64,000 nt of DNA from Trichoplax sp. H2. Taxonomy: Eukaryota; Placozoa; Uniplacotomia; Trichoplacea. The stretch is taken from assembly GCA_003344405.1 (NCBI GenBank), contig NOWV01000015.1, positions 839,459 to 903,458 on the forward strand. The letters run 5' to 3'. The position numbers and the translations under genes are program-made. Shown here one piece after another: positions 50,347 to 61,390 of this stretch; within the stretch, counting starts at the first letter, position 1, and every line of letters begins with the position of its first letter. The notes under the pieces are model-generated. The model had not been told where the DNA came from. It searched no databases and worked only from the letters and a program-made list of their open reading frames with translations.

Positions 50347-52166
50347 TATACTGTATTAGATGGTTTAGGATCTATTGCATAGTTAGCAATGTAACGAGAT
50401 CCAGAATCTGAGATTTTGAGCTTTCCTTTCCTTTAGTCTACTTTATTTGGAAGCCCACGCCAAGCGCGATATCATACACACGTTAACGAAACATAAGAAC
50501 TGTGACAACAAATCAGCTCTAGTACGAACATAACTTTAATACTATATCCTAATGCACGTGAATATTTGTGGCATGTGATCTTAATCTAGTAAAGTAGATA
50601 AGGTGTAGATAAACCGTAAATACATATATATATAATAAAATTAAAAATAGTATTGTACGATATCTAGGATTCCCAACGTTCTATGGCGCATACACTACAA
50701 GGTAACAACCAGTAGTTTACAGGATAGGCGATGTTGCGACAAGCAACACTGGTGCAATGAGTAGGCTTGTAATGTGTCGACAATTAATAAATAAACCATA
50801 ACCAGATGGCTACCACAAATTGATTCGTATTTGAAAGATCTTTATACAAGTTAATCCTATTTTTAATGACTTTATATATAATTAAACCATTCTTGGCCAT
50901 CCAATGAACGACATAGATATTTCTGGAATGGATAGATTTGTTAAGATTTAGACTTGGTTGAAGATTTAAATGTATCGCGTTTTCTCTGCATTTCTCGAAG
51001 GTAATGATAATGGCAAGAGCTAGTTTTAGAAGATTATTATGCGGCTCTTATCATTTTCATTTGTTCTTCTCAATAATACTGATGTTTTATAATAAGCATA
51101 GCAACATTTTTGTACTAGCATGCCATTGATGGAGCATATTGTGCCATTTCAGCTTCTGTGGCGATTAAATTGCGGTGCAGCTGTTGCCATTTCCACTCCA
51201 TCATAACGGTAAAATTAGCCAATGCAAGGCCTACCGAAAGATCACATGATACCTATCATTACTATTTCTAATTCTTCCTATATATACTACAAGAACAGTT
51301 TCTTTTAAAATAACTGGCCATCGATGTTAAAATGATTCTGAAAGTAGTATATAATCCAAATCAATACATGTAATACTATTACTATTCACTTGATAGCATC
51401 ATACCTGTTAGTTACGTTATATCCATCACGATCGGATTTTCTACCTTCAAAAAATCTTTCTTTCGCACGTATTATTACGAATTACGAGTAAATGGTCTCA
51501 TGCACACAATTTAAGTAAGGATTTTAGGTAAAACAAAGAAACAAATAAGGAAATAAATCGACATCTAATTTCTAAAAATGGATAAAGTATAGATGTAGAA
51601 TTAATCAACCAAACTTAAGATACAGAACTGAATAAATTGGATACTTTTTTATTGATGTAGAAATAATTCTCAAAGTATTCTGATATACTGTAGTATAAGA
51701 AATTAATATATGAGTAATGTTTTGCCCATTTATAGATAGTATCAAGCTTGTAAGTTATTGCCTTTAAAGAATTTGGATATTTAACGTTAATCTCTTTCAA
51801 TATAAAGCTGGATATTAATTGATTATCCTTTCTCAATATCAAGAATTTTAATACCTTGAGAACATGGAAAATGGATCCAACGCTATTAGTTATCATCTAG
51901 CTCCCGAAGACCGATAAGTCGTACGTATAAATGAAGAATAAGTCGATGATATATACAATTCTATGAATTGCAAATTGTTTACACTAGATCTTGATTTTAT
52001 TCTGACAAGATACTCGTATTAACCTTTCATCTGCGTAAAATCTGAAGATAAACATCGTATGGTTTTATCATTTTCGATATAGGCCTGCACCAATATCGAT
52101 TTATCCGAAAGGAAAAGTTTCATCCATAATAATGTAAAATTATTGCGACGTCAATTCATTTAGTAA
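50347..52166. promoter_or_regulatory. Divergent intergenic region of copies 5 and 6
   Basis: 1.8 kb between two start codons; both promoters must be here. A minus-strand frame at 51615-51896 (93 codons) has no recognisable features or splice context. No promoter motif could be assigned with confidence. Confidence 0.4.
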
Positions 52167-54122
52167 ATGGATTTAACTTTCGGTATAAAAATTAAGCTGG
52201 CATTCAATATTTCAAGAACTATTTTGATACTAATACTAATACTAGAAATCTTCCTATTATACTATCTATACGATTATAAATCTTACAAGTTTTCTAGTCT
52301 AAAAAGATTTATTCAAAATGCAAGTATAAAAATCTCTCGAAGCAAAGAATGGAAAGATAAATCACCTGATATAAGATCTGTAAATTTAACTTGTCAACTA
52401 CGCAATTCTAAAACTCCTAATATTAACTACGATAAATATCTGTATCATTATCGATGGGAAAATTTACAAGATTGCATCTCCGAGATTGATGATATGAGAC
52501 AACTAGCATCATTTCCGAACAGACCAACTTCTTGCCAGCTTGTTAATCTAACCCAGTGGTCTAATACAATGGAGTTGTATGGAGAGAGAATATTTGGTCT
52601 CATAAGGCCACCTAAAACTGCTTATTATCAGTTTAATGTTATTACTACCGGAGAAGCTGAGTTATGGTTAAGTAATAGCTCACATCCAGCCCAGTTAAGG
52701 CGTATCATTAGCATTAAGCATCAAGATGATAGTAGACGTGAGTTAATTTCTACTTCAGTTCCTCTACAGGAAAATCGATCCTACTTGGTTGAATTTTTGC
52801 ATGCAAATATCGCTATGAGAGGATATGCTGCAATCCAATGGCGATATTTCGATGGAGCTACTCGTACTCGATTTGAATTCCTCGATAAGCGCTACCTTCG
52901 CTTACCATCGTCTCCAATCTATCATAGCAATAGCAGAAGCCACCAAATCTATAGGATAAATATTGGCTATCAAGAAGTTCGAAAATTAAATATAACAGTG
53001 GCAAATAATAATTATACAACATACACACAGCCATTACTTGATGCAGCAATGACACGCAATCTACTACCTAAATGTCATTATGTGGTGCCATCTTATATTA
53101 GCCATCATAGAAAACCAGTAAAAGACTGGGAAGGGGATTATCTTGCACGAGGTATCGTTAGGCATCGATTTTACGGCCGACTAGACTTTATTAGTTTAAA
53201 TGGCGATAAGGTTCAACGGTGTAGTCCTCAACTGAATAAAGCGAAAGCCTTGTCCATCGTTAATCGGTATATGCAAGCATTGGATAGAGCATCGAATCGC
53301 ACTTATAAATTAATTAAAATTATTGAGGTAGAAGAGAAAATAAATGATGGTCAAGGAAAACGTTATTATATTGAGTTATTACTGAAACGTTATGATTCTC
53401 ACCTGTTATGGCGTGTATCTGATTACCTCTATTTGTCTAATCAAAATTCTCAATTATGTAAATTAATAGACATGGAATGGCATCAACGTATTCATGTTTA
53501 TGTCGTTATTATTGTTCAACAGCAAGGCCAATGGATTAAGTACTTTCTTAATCAAGTTAATCGATATTATATTCAGAGTCATGATGAGTATTTCAGTATT
53601 ATTATAGTCGATTTCGGTAGTACAGATATTAATATTCGCGATGAACTCGATCGTAGTCCATTAAAGAAGTTTAAAATAATTCAACTCGGTAAGAAATATC
53701 CTAAATTTATTAAAACGATTGGGTTAAATACCGCAATCGAGGCAATCGATGATCCCAACAGTATTATATTAATATTCGATTTACATTTTAACTTTCCTAT
53801 GGACATACTTGATAATGCTAGAAAGAGATGTTTTAAGGGTAAAACCGCTTATACACCTATCATACTACGATTAAATTGTTATGCGACACCAAGTCATCCT
53901 AACGGATTCCGAGAAATTTTTGGCTATGGTATATTAGCCATGTATAAATATGATTTTAAACGTACTGGTGGTTACGATAGTGTTAATTATCGAGAGCAAT
54001 GGGGAGGCGAAGATGTTCAGATGGTTAATTCTATTTTTACTCATAATTTAGATGTAGAACGAGTTTGCCATCCTACTTTATATCATCATTACCATCGTTC
54101 TCTACCATGGAAGCTTGTGTAG
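52167..54122 (+). CDS. B4GALNT3/4-like PA14 glycosyltransferase, copy 6 (canonical motifs)
   Basis: Single-exon frame of 651 residues, the only intact plus-strand member. Membrane anchor at about 17-36; YLYHYRWENLQDC motif with DMRQLASFPNRPTSC; PA14 at about 137-228 (GERIFGLIRPPKTAYYQF, EAELWLSNSS). The linker has EVEEKINDGQGKRYYIELLL and the GT-A domain starts near 440 (HVYVVIIVQQQGQWIKYFL). DLH is at 538-540, RKRCFKGKTAYTPIILRLNC follows, WGGED is at 612-616 and the chain ends HHYHRSLPWKLV. Motifs are intact, so activity is expected. Convergent with copy 7. A broken second copy (6') lies at 61391-63053. Confidence 0.88.
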   Translation: MDLTFGIKIKLAFNISRTILILILILEIFLLYYLYDYKSYKFSSLKRFIQNASIKISRSKEWKDKSPDIRSVNLTCQLRNSKTPNINYDKYLYHYRWENLQDCISEIDDMRQLASFPNRPTSCQLVNLTQWSNTMELYGERIFGLIRPPKTAYYQFNVITTGEAELWLSNSSHPAQLRRIISIKHQDDSRRELISTSVPLQENRSYLVEFLHANIAMRGYAAIQWRYFDGATRTRFEFLDKRYLRLPSSPIYHSNSRSHQIYRINIGYQEVRKLNITVANNNYTTYTQPLLDAAMTRNLLPKCHYVVPSYISHHRKPVKDWEGDYLARGIVRHRFYGRLDFISLNGDKVQRCSPQLNKAKALSIVNRYMQALDRASNRTYKLIKIIEVEEKINDGQGKRYYIELLLKRYDSHLLWRVSDYLYLSNQNSQLCKLIDMEWHQRIHVYVVIIVQQQGQWIKYFLNQVNRYYIQSHDEYFSIIIVDFGSTDINIRDELDRSPLKKFKIIQLGKKYPKFIKTIGLNTAIEAIDDPNSIILIFDLHFNFPMDILDNARKRCFKGKTAYTPIILRLNCYATPSHPNGFREIFGYGILAMYKYDFKRTGGYDSVNYREQWGGEDVQMVNSIFTHNLDVERVCHPTLYHHYHRSLPWKLV

Positions 54123-55494
54123 ATAAATTACTGAGTTACTTAGCAAGGAAAGAATTGTAATGGAAACATTACAACGATAGAGTACGGCGTGTAGAACAGA
54201 ATTCTTACATCGTAAAAGACTAGTTTATTACTCTTTATCAGAATTACGTATATATCTAGTTATAGATACTAAACTTATAGTACTGGATTACATACGAGTA
54301 AGTTCATTCAAGTTTTCTTCGCTCTAATACTCCTGAAACGTATAGCTTACATGGTATGTTTAAAATAAAACATTATTAAAGGGTAAAAATTATTCTCGAA
54401 TGTTGCCATGATAGTTAGATTAACATCCCGATATTCTACTATCTTCTAGATAAAGATAGCGATTTAATTTTACTGTGCTGGAACTTCTATAATAAAATGT
54501 CTCCAATTAGACGTTACTATTTTCCTAGAATCCTGTCGTAACTAATAGGCGGACAATATTATCCTGTATTTTCTTAGTATAGATCTATAACTGTACTAAT
54601 TCTAATACAGCATCTTATATGAAAATTATAGAACGCCTTAAACTTAACTTTACTGGTCTTGAATATTGTCATAACTGATACTTTTAATAGAAAATTATAT
54701 TGCTTCTATATTTATTTATTAACGATTTTGACGCGTGAATCGGGTATAAATTATACTTGATATGTTATTTTTCTATTTTTAGTTTATCCGATAAGATCAT
54801 ATAATCGTCATATTGTAACTACGGCGTAGCTGTAAACTATGCATTGTGTATTTAATCTATAGATGGTCAATATTCGAATATTATTTTGTCTGCATAAATA
54901 GCAGTAGCGTTTTGGTCGATATTCTTTCAAATGCTAAGACCAATCTATTGTAAATTGATTAAGAAACTAATCAGGGTGCTTTCATATAAATATATTCGAA
55001 GATGCAAAGGTCTTTATTAACTCTACTTCTCTGTTATATGGAAGCAAACATTATAATTATCAAACAATTGCCAATAAAATATGGTTAAACTTAGTTACAC
55101 TTAGTTAGTTAGATAAGGAATTAACAAAAACAAAATGAAGGAGATTTTATCTCGAATAATCTATCTTTCTCTTATCCAAAAAGGAATAGATTTAATTTTA
55201 AAATTCTAAAAATTAATCAGCAATGGTATTGTAGTCTTTAAGGAAGTCAGGCAGATTCAATCACGTAATATATTTAAAAATAAGCTTATTTTTAATATAC
55301 GAATACGCATAAGCCTATCATGTAGCATTTCTATCGGAGTACACAACTTTACCATTCGATAGTGCATAGATTAAGGATAGATTATTTAGGAACGGATATA
55401 GGACCTGATATATTTACATTCTTACTGGTTCGATTTTATAGTAGTATGAATAATCTACATTAGCATAAATACGTGTAAAGTAAATTGTATGGTA
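54123..55494. other. Convergent 3' intergenic region of copies 6 and 7
   Basis: AT-rich, no gene. Positions 54299-55380 (1082 bp) are absent from the equivalent interval of the second 6'/8 pair, where 19 bp stand in their place; the flanks on both sides are alignable. Confidence 0.7.
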
Positions 55495-57483
55495 TCATGC
55501 TTGAATTTCTTTTATTATTTTAGGTTCATTAACATCTTTGTTTTCTTCCTCTTCTTCTGCTATAACTTTCTTCCAAGGTAGTCGACGATGATAATAATGA
55601 AAGAAATATGGATGGAGAAGTCTTTCAATTTCTAATGAATTAGATATCGTACGATCTGCTATATCAGAATCTTCACCACCCCATTCAAATTGATACCTTT
55701 TATCATCCATGCCACCGATATTAACGTAATCCGATTTATAAAATGCAGCTATACCGAATCCCCATATTTCAGGATAGCCATTCGGATTTCTTGGTGCAAA
55801 GCCACAACCTAATCTTGTTACAATCGGAAAATATGCTGCTTTTCCTTGCTTACATCGTTTCCTAACATTATCTAACATATCGACTGGAAACGTAAGATGT
55901 AAATCATACATTAATAGGATAGCATCATCGTTACGAATCCATGTAGCTGCACTATTGATTGCTGCAGTTTTAGAAAATTGAAAGTTTTCAGTTTTAATGT
56001 TCATGTAATGGTGTTTTAGCGAGCTTGACTTCAATAACGCTGGAATGTCAACATCAGTACTATTAAAATCGGTGATAATAAGGGTAAAATGGTCATCATG
56101 AGTTTGCTTGTAGTAACGACTTAATTGATTAATAAGATAGCGTATCCATTCTCCTTGTTGTTTAATTGGAACTATGACATAGACTGGAGTCTTTGGATCC
56201 CATGATAAATCTGTCAAATGGCATAATTTAGCTTTTTTAAATGACATTGGTTCTGTACTTCGTTGAAAATATTCCGAAACACGATATAATTTATTTTCTG
56301 TCGTATCCATTAAGACAGCTTCAAATAGAAAACGACTGCCACGTTTTCCATCTACTTTTTCTTCGATATTATGTACTTTAACTAATTCGAAGCGACTCTT
56401 AGATCTCTTCTTTAAAACTTTCATAAATGCTTTCGTTAGACTGTGAGCTACTTTACTGGGTAAGATAGCGTTTGTAGTTACCAAGTTATCACGATAAAAT
56501 ATCCTATAGTTAAAATGGCCATAAGCACGATGAATAATACGTTGAAGATAGAATGGTGCGGTATACGATTTAATGGCTTTACCCGGTTGTAAGACATAAC
56601 TTGGAGGTTTATATCTACATTTCGACTTAATATCATCGAGATATTTCTGATCCAACATAGGTAACAAGTGGAATTTCTTAGCAAATGGGACATTTTCTTT
56701 TTGCTTCTTATACCATATTTGTAGGCCATGACCAGCTTTACGAAAACGTTGAACAATATAACCGGGCATGTTGTAGATGTAATTTTTTGTTAAGGACAAA
56801 TATTGGCTACTAATAATTGTATACTGTGAATTTCGTCGTTGGCTTTTCTTCCAAGCAACCTGAACAAATCCTTTCTTCTCCGCTTGTGCATGTAATACTT
56901 CAATAGAATACTTTTTATTCGCTTCTAAATAGATGTGGATAGATTCTTGATTTTTAACTAGTTGAAATTGATTAGGTTTAATTTTTTGCCATGGTTCAAC
57001 AAAGGCGATTTTTTTCATCTTTTCAGGGCTACTATCAGGACTTAACCATAATTCAGCGATATCGTCGGCTGCGATAGCGAATTTATAAAATGCACTTTTC
57101 GGCGGATGTATATAACCGAAGAGGCGTTGGCCATAATTTTCTGTGTCTTCAAACAGTTCTAACGAATCAACACTACGACATTTTGTGGGATTGTGCGGAA
57201 ATAAACTAACTTCTCTCATATCGTCCAAATCATTGATACAATATTTAAAATTAGTCCATTGATATAAGCAGATTTTTTTATCTGTTGTCGTTATGTTTCC
57301 CTTAGAATCGCGGTCGCAACGACATTGAACTTCGTATTGGGTTGCAGGAGCTTTTTTAATCTTTGTATGAGATCGTTGAAATAACCAATACGTACTTACA
57401 ACGGATAAAATCAAGACTAGAATGATGATAAATTGAATAACAGCTATAGTCTGCCATTTGCTTAGTTTCTTTAGATTAATCAT
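55495..57483 (-). CDS. B4GALNT3/4-like PA14 glycosyltransferase, copy 7 (canonical motifs)
   Basis: Single-exon frame of 662 residues. Anchor at about 14-34; cysteine motif at 54-102 (CRC, KICLYQWTNFKYC, DMREVSLFPHNPTKC); PA14 at about 117-212 (GQRLFGYIHPPKSAFYKF, IAELWLSPDS); linker HNIEEKVDGKRGSRFLFEAV at 371-390; GT-A domain from about 432 (TPVYVIVPIKQQGEWIRYLI). DLH is at 527-529, NVRKRCKQGKAAYFPIVTRL follows, WGGED is at 601-605 and HYYHRRLPWKK ends the fold. A Lys/Glu-rich tail (EEEEENKDV...) follows. This is the textbook member of the array, expected to act as a Golgi beta-1,4-GalNAc transferase making LacdiNAc-like termini; specificity is inferred from family. Copy 8 is a near-twin. 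Confidence 0.9.
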   Translation of the reverse strand: MINLKKLSKWQTIAVIQFIIILVLILSVVSTYWLFQRSHTKIKKAPATQYEVQCRCDRDSKGNITTTDKKICLYQWTNFKYCINDLDDMREVSLFPHNPTKCRSVDSLELFEDTENYGQRLFGYIHPPKSAFYKFAIAADDIAELWLSPDSSPEKMKKIAFVEPWQKIKPNQFQLVKNQESIHIYLEANKKYSIEVLHAQAEKKGFVQVAWKKSQRRNSQYTIISSQYLSLTKNYIYNMPGYIVQRFRKAGHGLQIWYKKQKENVPFAKKFHLLPMLDQKYLDDIKSKCRYKPPSYVLQPGKAIKSYTAPFYLQRIIHRAYGHFNYRIFYRDNLVTTNAILPSKVAHSLTKAFMKVLKKRSKSRFELVKVHNIEEKVDGKRGSRFLFEAVLMDTTENKLYRVSEYFQRSTEPMSFKKAKLCHLTDLSWDPKTPVYVIVPIKQQGEWIRYLINQLSRYYKQTHDDHFTLIITDFNSTDVDIPALLKSSSLKHHYMNIKTENFQFSKTAAINSAATWIRNDDAILLMYDLHLTFPVDMLDNVRKRCKQGKAAYFPIVTRLGCGFAPRNPNGYPEIWGFGIAAFYKSDYVNIGGMDDKRYQFEWGGEDSDIADRTISNSLEIERLLHPYFFHYYHRRLPWKKVIAEEEEENKDVNEPKIIKEIQA

Positions 57484-60472
57484 TGTAGTTAATGATAAAA
57501 TGTTTTTACTTTTTTAATAGCAATCGTTAGACCCAACATAAAGAAGGAGTTAAAATTATAATTTTTTTTATCCCTGGAGGATACTTTTTTCCAAAAGATG
57601 AATATAAATGTAGAATATTTCCTATGCTCGTATCTGTGGAGAGAGATTTAAAATATATCAATAAAAGTTAACGCAGTTACTAGAATTCATTCATTTTAAT
57701 TTAACATCGTCCTGATCTATTTAAGTTAAAAGCAGTATGATTGGCATTCAACCAAATCAATATTGTAGTTGATGTTAGGAGTGCTGTAGTAGATTGCTAA
57801 TATTGAATCAGAGATAATGAATTGGATAGTTTTAGATTAATCTATCAGTTGGCTCTTAATGCTCGATGCATTGGCTAATTGATATCAAGGATAAAAAAAT
57901 GTACAGTTCGGTAGCAAGTTCACTTGATTTATTTGTTAGTATATTTGAATAAACGATCGGATCGACGATGAGATAAAGTATTAGGATGGTCTTAAAAATA
58001 GTAGCGAAAAGTAGCATTTTGACTGATTTTAAGCGATTCGAAGCTACCACGTAAAATTTATATTAAAGACATTTGGATTTAGTTGATGGGGAAGATTCAA
58101 TTTTACGATTAGTTCGATTTACTGAAGCAGCTGGTTACTAAAGGTGTGTGATGATTACAATAAAACCAGTTATCCATTTTATCGGTGTATAACGTTAAGA
58201 GAAAATTTAGTTTATCCTAAATGGACAGAAAAGTATCTGAATACTGTTACCGTACGGTGGAGAACTGATTTGGAAAAAAAATGAAGGAGGGATTGAAGTC
58301 GATTCGTTTCTCGTCGTATCTTATAGATTTTTAATGAAACAAATAGGTCACACCAAGGTGATACTGGTTGAGTTGTATACTTGAAACAGATTATTTTCTT
58401 TACTTTTGAAAATGGAAAAAAGAACTTACCTCGCTTTATTACTTGGAAAAATAAATTAACTGCGCTGTTCCGGTTAAGACCAAAGCATACTAATGAAATC
58501 AAGTTAAGAAAGCATTGATTACTGATTAGACTATTTTACAAATAAAGGTGAACAGGACGGAAAAATTTGTAAAAGGTGGCTAAAATTGATTATTGAAACT
58601 TGTTGAACAAAATGTTCCTTTATCAATTATTGTCATTCTTTTAGTTTAATGAACCCAGACAATTAATCTCTTTACGTCAATGGCGACCATTCCTTATTGT
58701 AAGGTTTTATTTGGCTATTAATAGGAACTGTTTAACTTAAGAGTTATCCATGTCGCAAGCTATTCTAATGGAAATTAGCTCGCATGAATGAAGAAAAACT
58801 AATTAATTATACTGTAAAGTTTTCGCGACTGTGTTTTAGGATAGGTAGATACTGTAGTTTGTACCATTAGCATCTAAATATTGATGATCACATATAGCTG
58901 CTAGAATGAGAATCTTTCATAAAATTACTACAATAATGATGTGGTTTCTTAATCCCCTCGACAACAACAAAAAATTCACAACTTAATTAGAGCAAACTTC
59001 GATCTATCTTATGATTAAATGAGCTTAATGTATTTGCTAGGTGGTAAAATTAATGATTGTTCGTAGCCGATGATTGATTGTTAGTAAAAACTGGTTGTCA
59101 AGCTTTAAATGATGAGAATGAATTGGAAAAGCGAATATAATAAATAGGATTTTTTATTGATCAGCATATTTAACAACCGGAGCATTGTTGTAAAGGTTAT
59201 TCGATTATTTCTATTAAACTTTTTCGGAAAGGGATTTAGTATTATTCCTAAAGAAATAAAATATTTGTCTATTTAGTTATGATATTGCTTTGATCTTTTA
59301 TGTCTTAGTATAAAAGGGGGATACTCTGTTATTGCAGGAGGTATGGCTACATGAATTACTATCAATTAGATGGCTTCATATTATTGATAACAATTTTATA
59401 TCCTTTTTAAATTAGTTGACCAGTTGTAAAAGTAAATTTCCGTCAAGGCTGAAGCTATGGCAAATGCAATATTTTTGCAAATCATGTTGTTTCTGATATA
59501 AATTGACGATTGATTAATGAATGATGATACTAATTCAAATGAAGAGTAGCAAATTATTATTATTACTGTATTATCTTCTGGACTGTAAGTTTATAAAATA
59601 TATACTCGTATATTGAATTGTCCTACAATTATGGTAGATTGAATACTCGTCCATTAAGATCAGAAAGGGGAGGGATAGTACTATAAATAATATTATGCTG
59701 GCAATTTAATAGCTGAATGATTGATCTAGACTGAATACTGGTCTATTAAAGTCTAGAAAGAGGTGGAAGAAGTTGTTTGTCTACTTTATTGTACTTATGA
59801 AATAATTTCTGTAGCAATTGTGGAATATACAGTAGATGAATCCCGAAAATTGGCTAATGTCGAATGATAGAATTATGTTTTTTACCTATATTCATATCAT
59901 TCTTTGTAATAGAAACGATACTTCTATGATATAATTTTCACCCTTAGAATCTGCGCGACTGTTGTTAAAATCGAGACTTTTTATCGTAACTAAATGAATA
60001 AAATTTATGGACTATAATTTTGTGGCTCTAATATCTCTTTTAACCAGTCAAATAATACATTAATATAATGGCAAGGTTCTACTTAACGTTATTACAAATG
60101 TCATGTTCATAGTATTTGGAAATACCAGCTTTTACAAACTTCACTTCTATCATTCAAGTTATCTTCCTATTCCATATAAGCTCACGAAGCGTGATTCGTA
60201 TTTAACGATAATGATTTAATTAATACCAAACCGTCAACAACGTGACGGGTTTTTTGGACTAGTTAAAATAATGTACAAGTACTTGAAAGATTTACTTGGG
60301 TCTACTTTAGGGTTGACCAAAAGATAAACGAGTATCCTATCCTGATATCTTCTCTAGGAAAGGAAGTGAGGATTGTAACTGTTTATATTATCATTGTTTT
60401 AGTAAAGGGTGCTAAGAGCAGCTTATATCCCCTACGTAAGGTGCAGGACTTGATTACAAGTTTTTGTTCGAT
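57484..60472. other. 3-kb intergenic space upstream of copy 7
   Basis: Contains the copy 7 promoter region. Minus frames 57856-58050 and 58212-58502 are unsupported. No gene or clear repeat seen. Confidence 0.4.
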
Positions 60473-60535
60473 TTTACACTTCCATAGTGGGAAATTACAC
60501 TAAGATTTGTGAGAACACACTATAGAAGTGAAAAA
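60473..60535. repeat. Short imperfect inverted repeat
   Basis: Arm CACTTCCATAGTG (60478-60489 region) pairs with CACTATAGAAGTG (60518-60530) with one mismatch, and flanking T/A runs extend the pairing. The loop is about 28 nt. It lies about 45 bp left of the rearranged gene-3 fragment. Confidence 0.6.
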
Positions 60536-60579
60536 TCCTTTATTCGTATTTCCAAAATGTGTAAAACAGATCTACAGAA

Positions 60580-61385
60580 CCTTTATCATTTGGATCGATA
60601 TTGCAAGGGCAATCATTCAAGCTATTAATCTTGTGATTATTGGCATTCTTCTGATTATTATTATTTCGTATTGTTAACAACCCCTATTGATTTGGCTATT
60701 TTCTAGTGCTAGATCATTAATCGTTTCAGATTGTACACTTGATCGAGACATTAAGAAAAATAAGTTCCGCTAGTAGATTAATAAAATATCGAAATCAAGC
60801 ACAGCGGCTAGTTTTAATAATAAAATAAATTTAATCACCGTACGTCTCATCTTGCCGAATCGGATGAATAAGGATTGTAGATTAACTTATTTGTTATTTC
60901 TCCAATTGTTTATATTGGAAGTGCTTTCCTAGTTAGAAATTAAACCATCGACAAAACAGTCGATCTCCTGCTCGTCTAATGCTACTAATCTACAATCAAA
61001 TGGAATAGACGCAAACTAGGTGAAATCAGCTGTCCTTGCTTAATTCGATGATTAATCTGATTACCCTATCAAAATATTACCTGTATCAATAATTAATAGC
61101 AGGAGACTATTGCGCAGCCATTACAGATTATTACCACTAAATCAGCTCGATCCAATAGGTAATGACAGTTTTAAAATGACCGGGGTAGCAGATTCATGAC
61201 AGTCGAGATAAACTCCACGATAATTTCAATATGATACTGAATAGTCGTCGCTATGGAAAAGTTGCATGATTCTCATTCAAATGGATGTTATTGCTACTTG
61301 ATCGAGCTTTGCTTCAATATCGATTGCTTTTATCGCCGCTAAAATTAGATAGTATTGATTTATCGAACTGTTGATAGATATCAAG
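60580..61385 (-). pseudogene. Decayed 5' fragment and upstream region of copy 3
   Basis: Aligns with 38297-38998 in the same orientation. It includes the equivalent of the first ~90 codons of copy 3 (e.g. GGATCGATATTGCAAGGGCA, and TAATCACCGTACGT next to the old start) and about 450 bp of its upstream DNA (e.g. CTATGGAAAAGTTGCATGAT). The coding part has frameshifts and small indels, and the rest of the gene is missing. It ends abruptly where copy-6-like sequence begins at about 61391. Confidence 0.85.
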
Positions 61386-61390
61386 CTCAC

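Noticed and set aside
51615-51896. 93-codon minus-strand frame
   Set aside because: No family resemblance and no splice or promoter context in a divergent promoter region.
58212-58502. 96-codon minus-strand frame upstream of copy 7
   Set aside because: No motif, no conserved counterpart near the twin gene 8 in this window, and no splice context.
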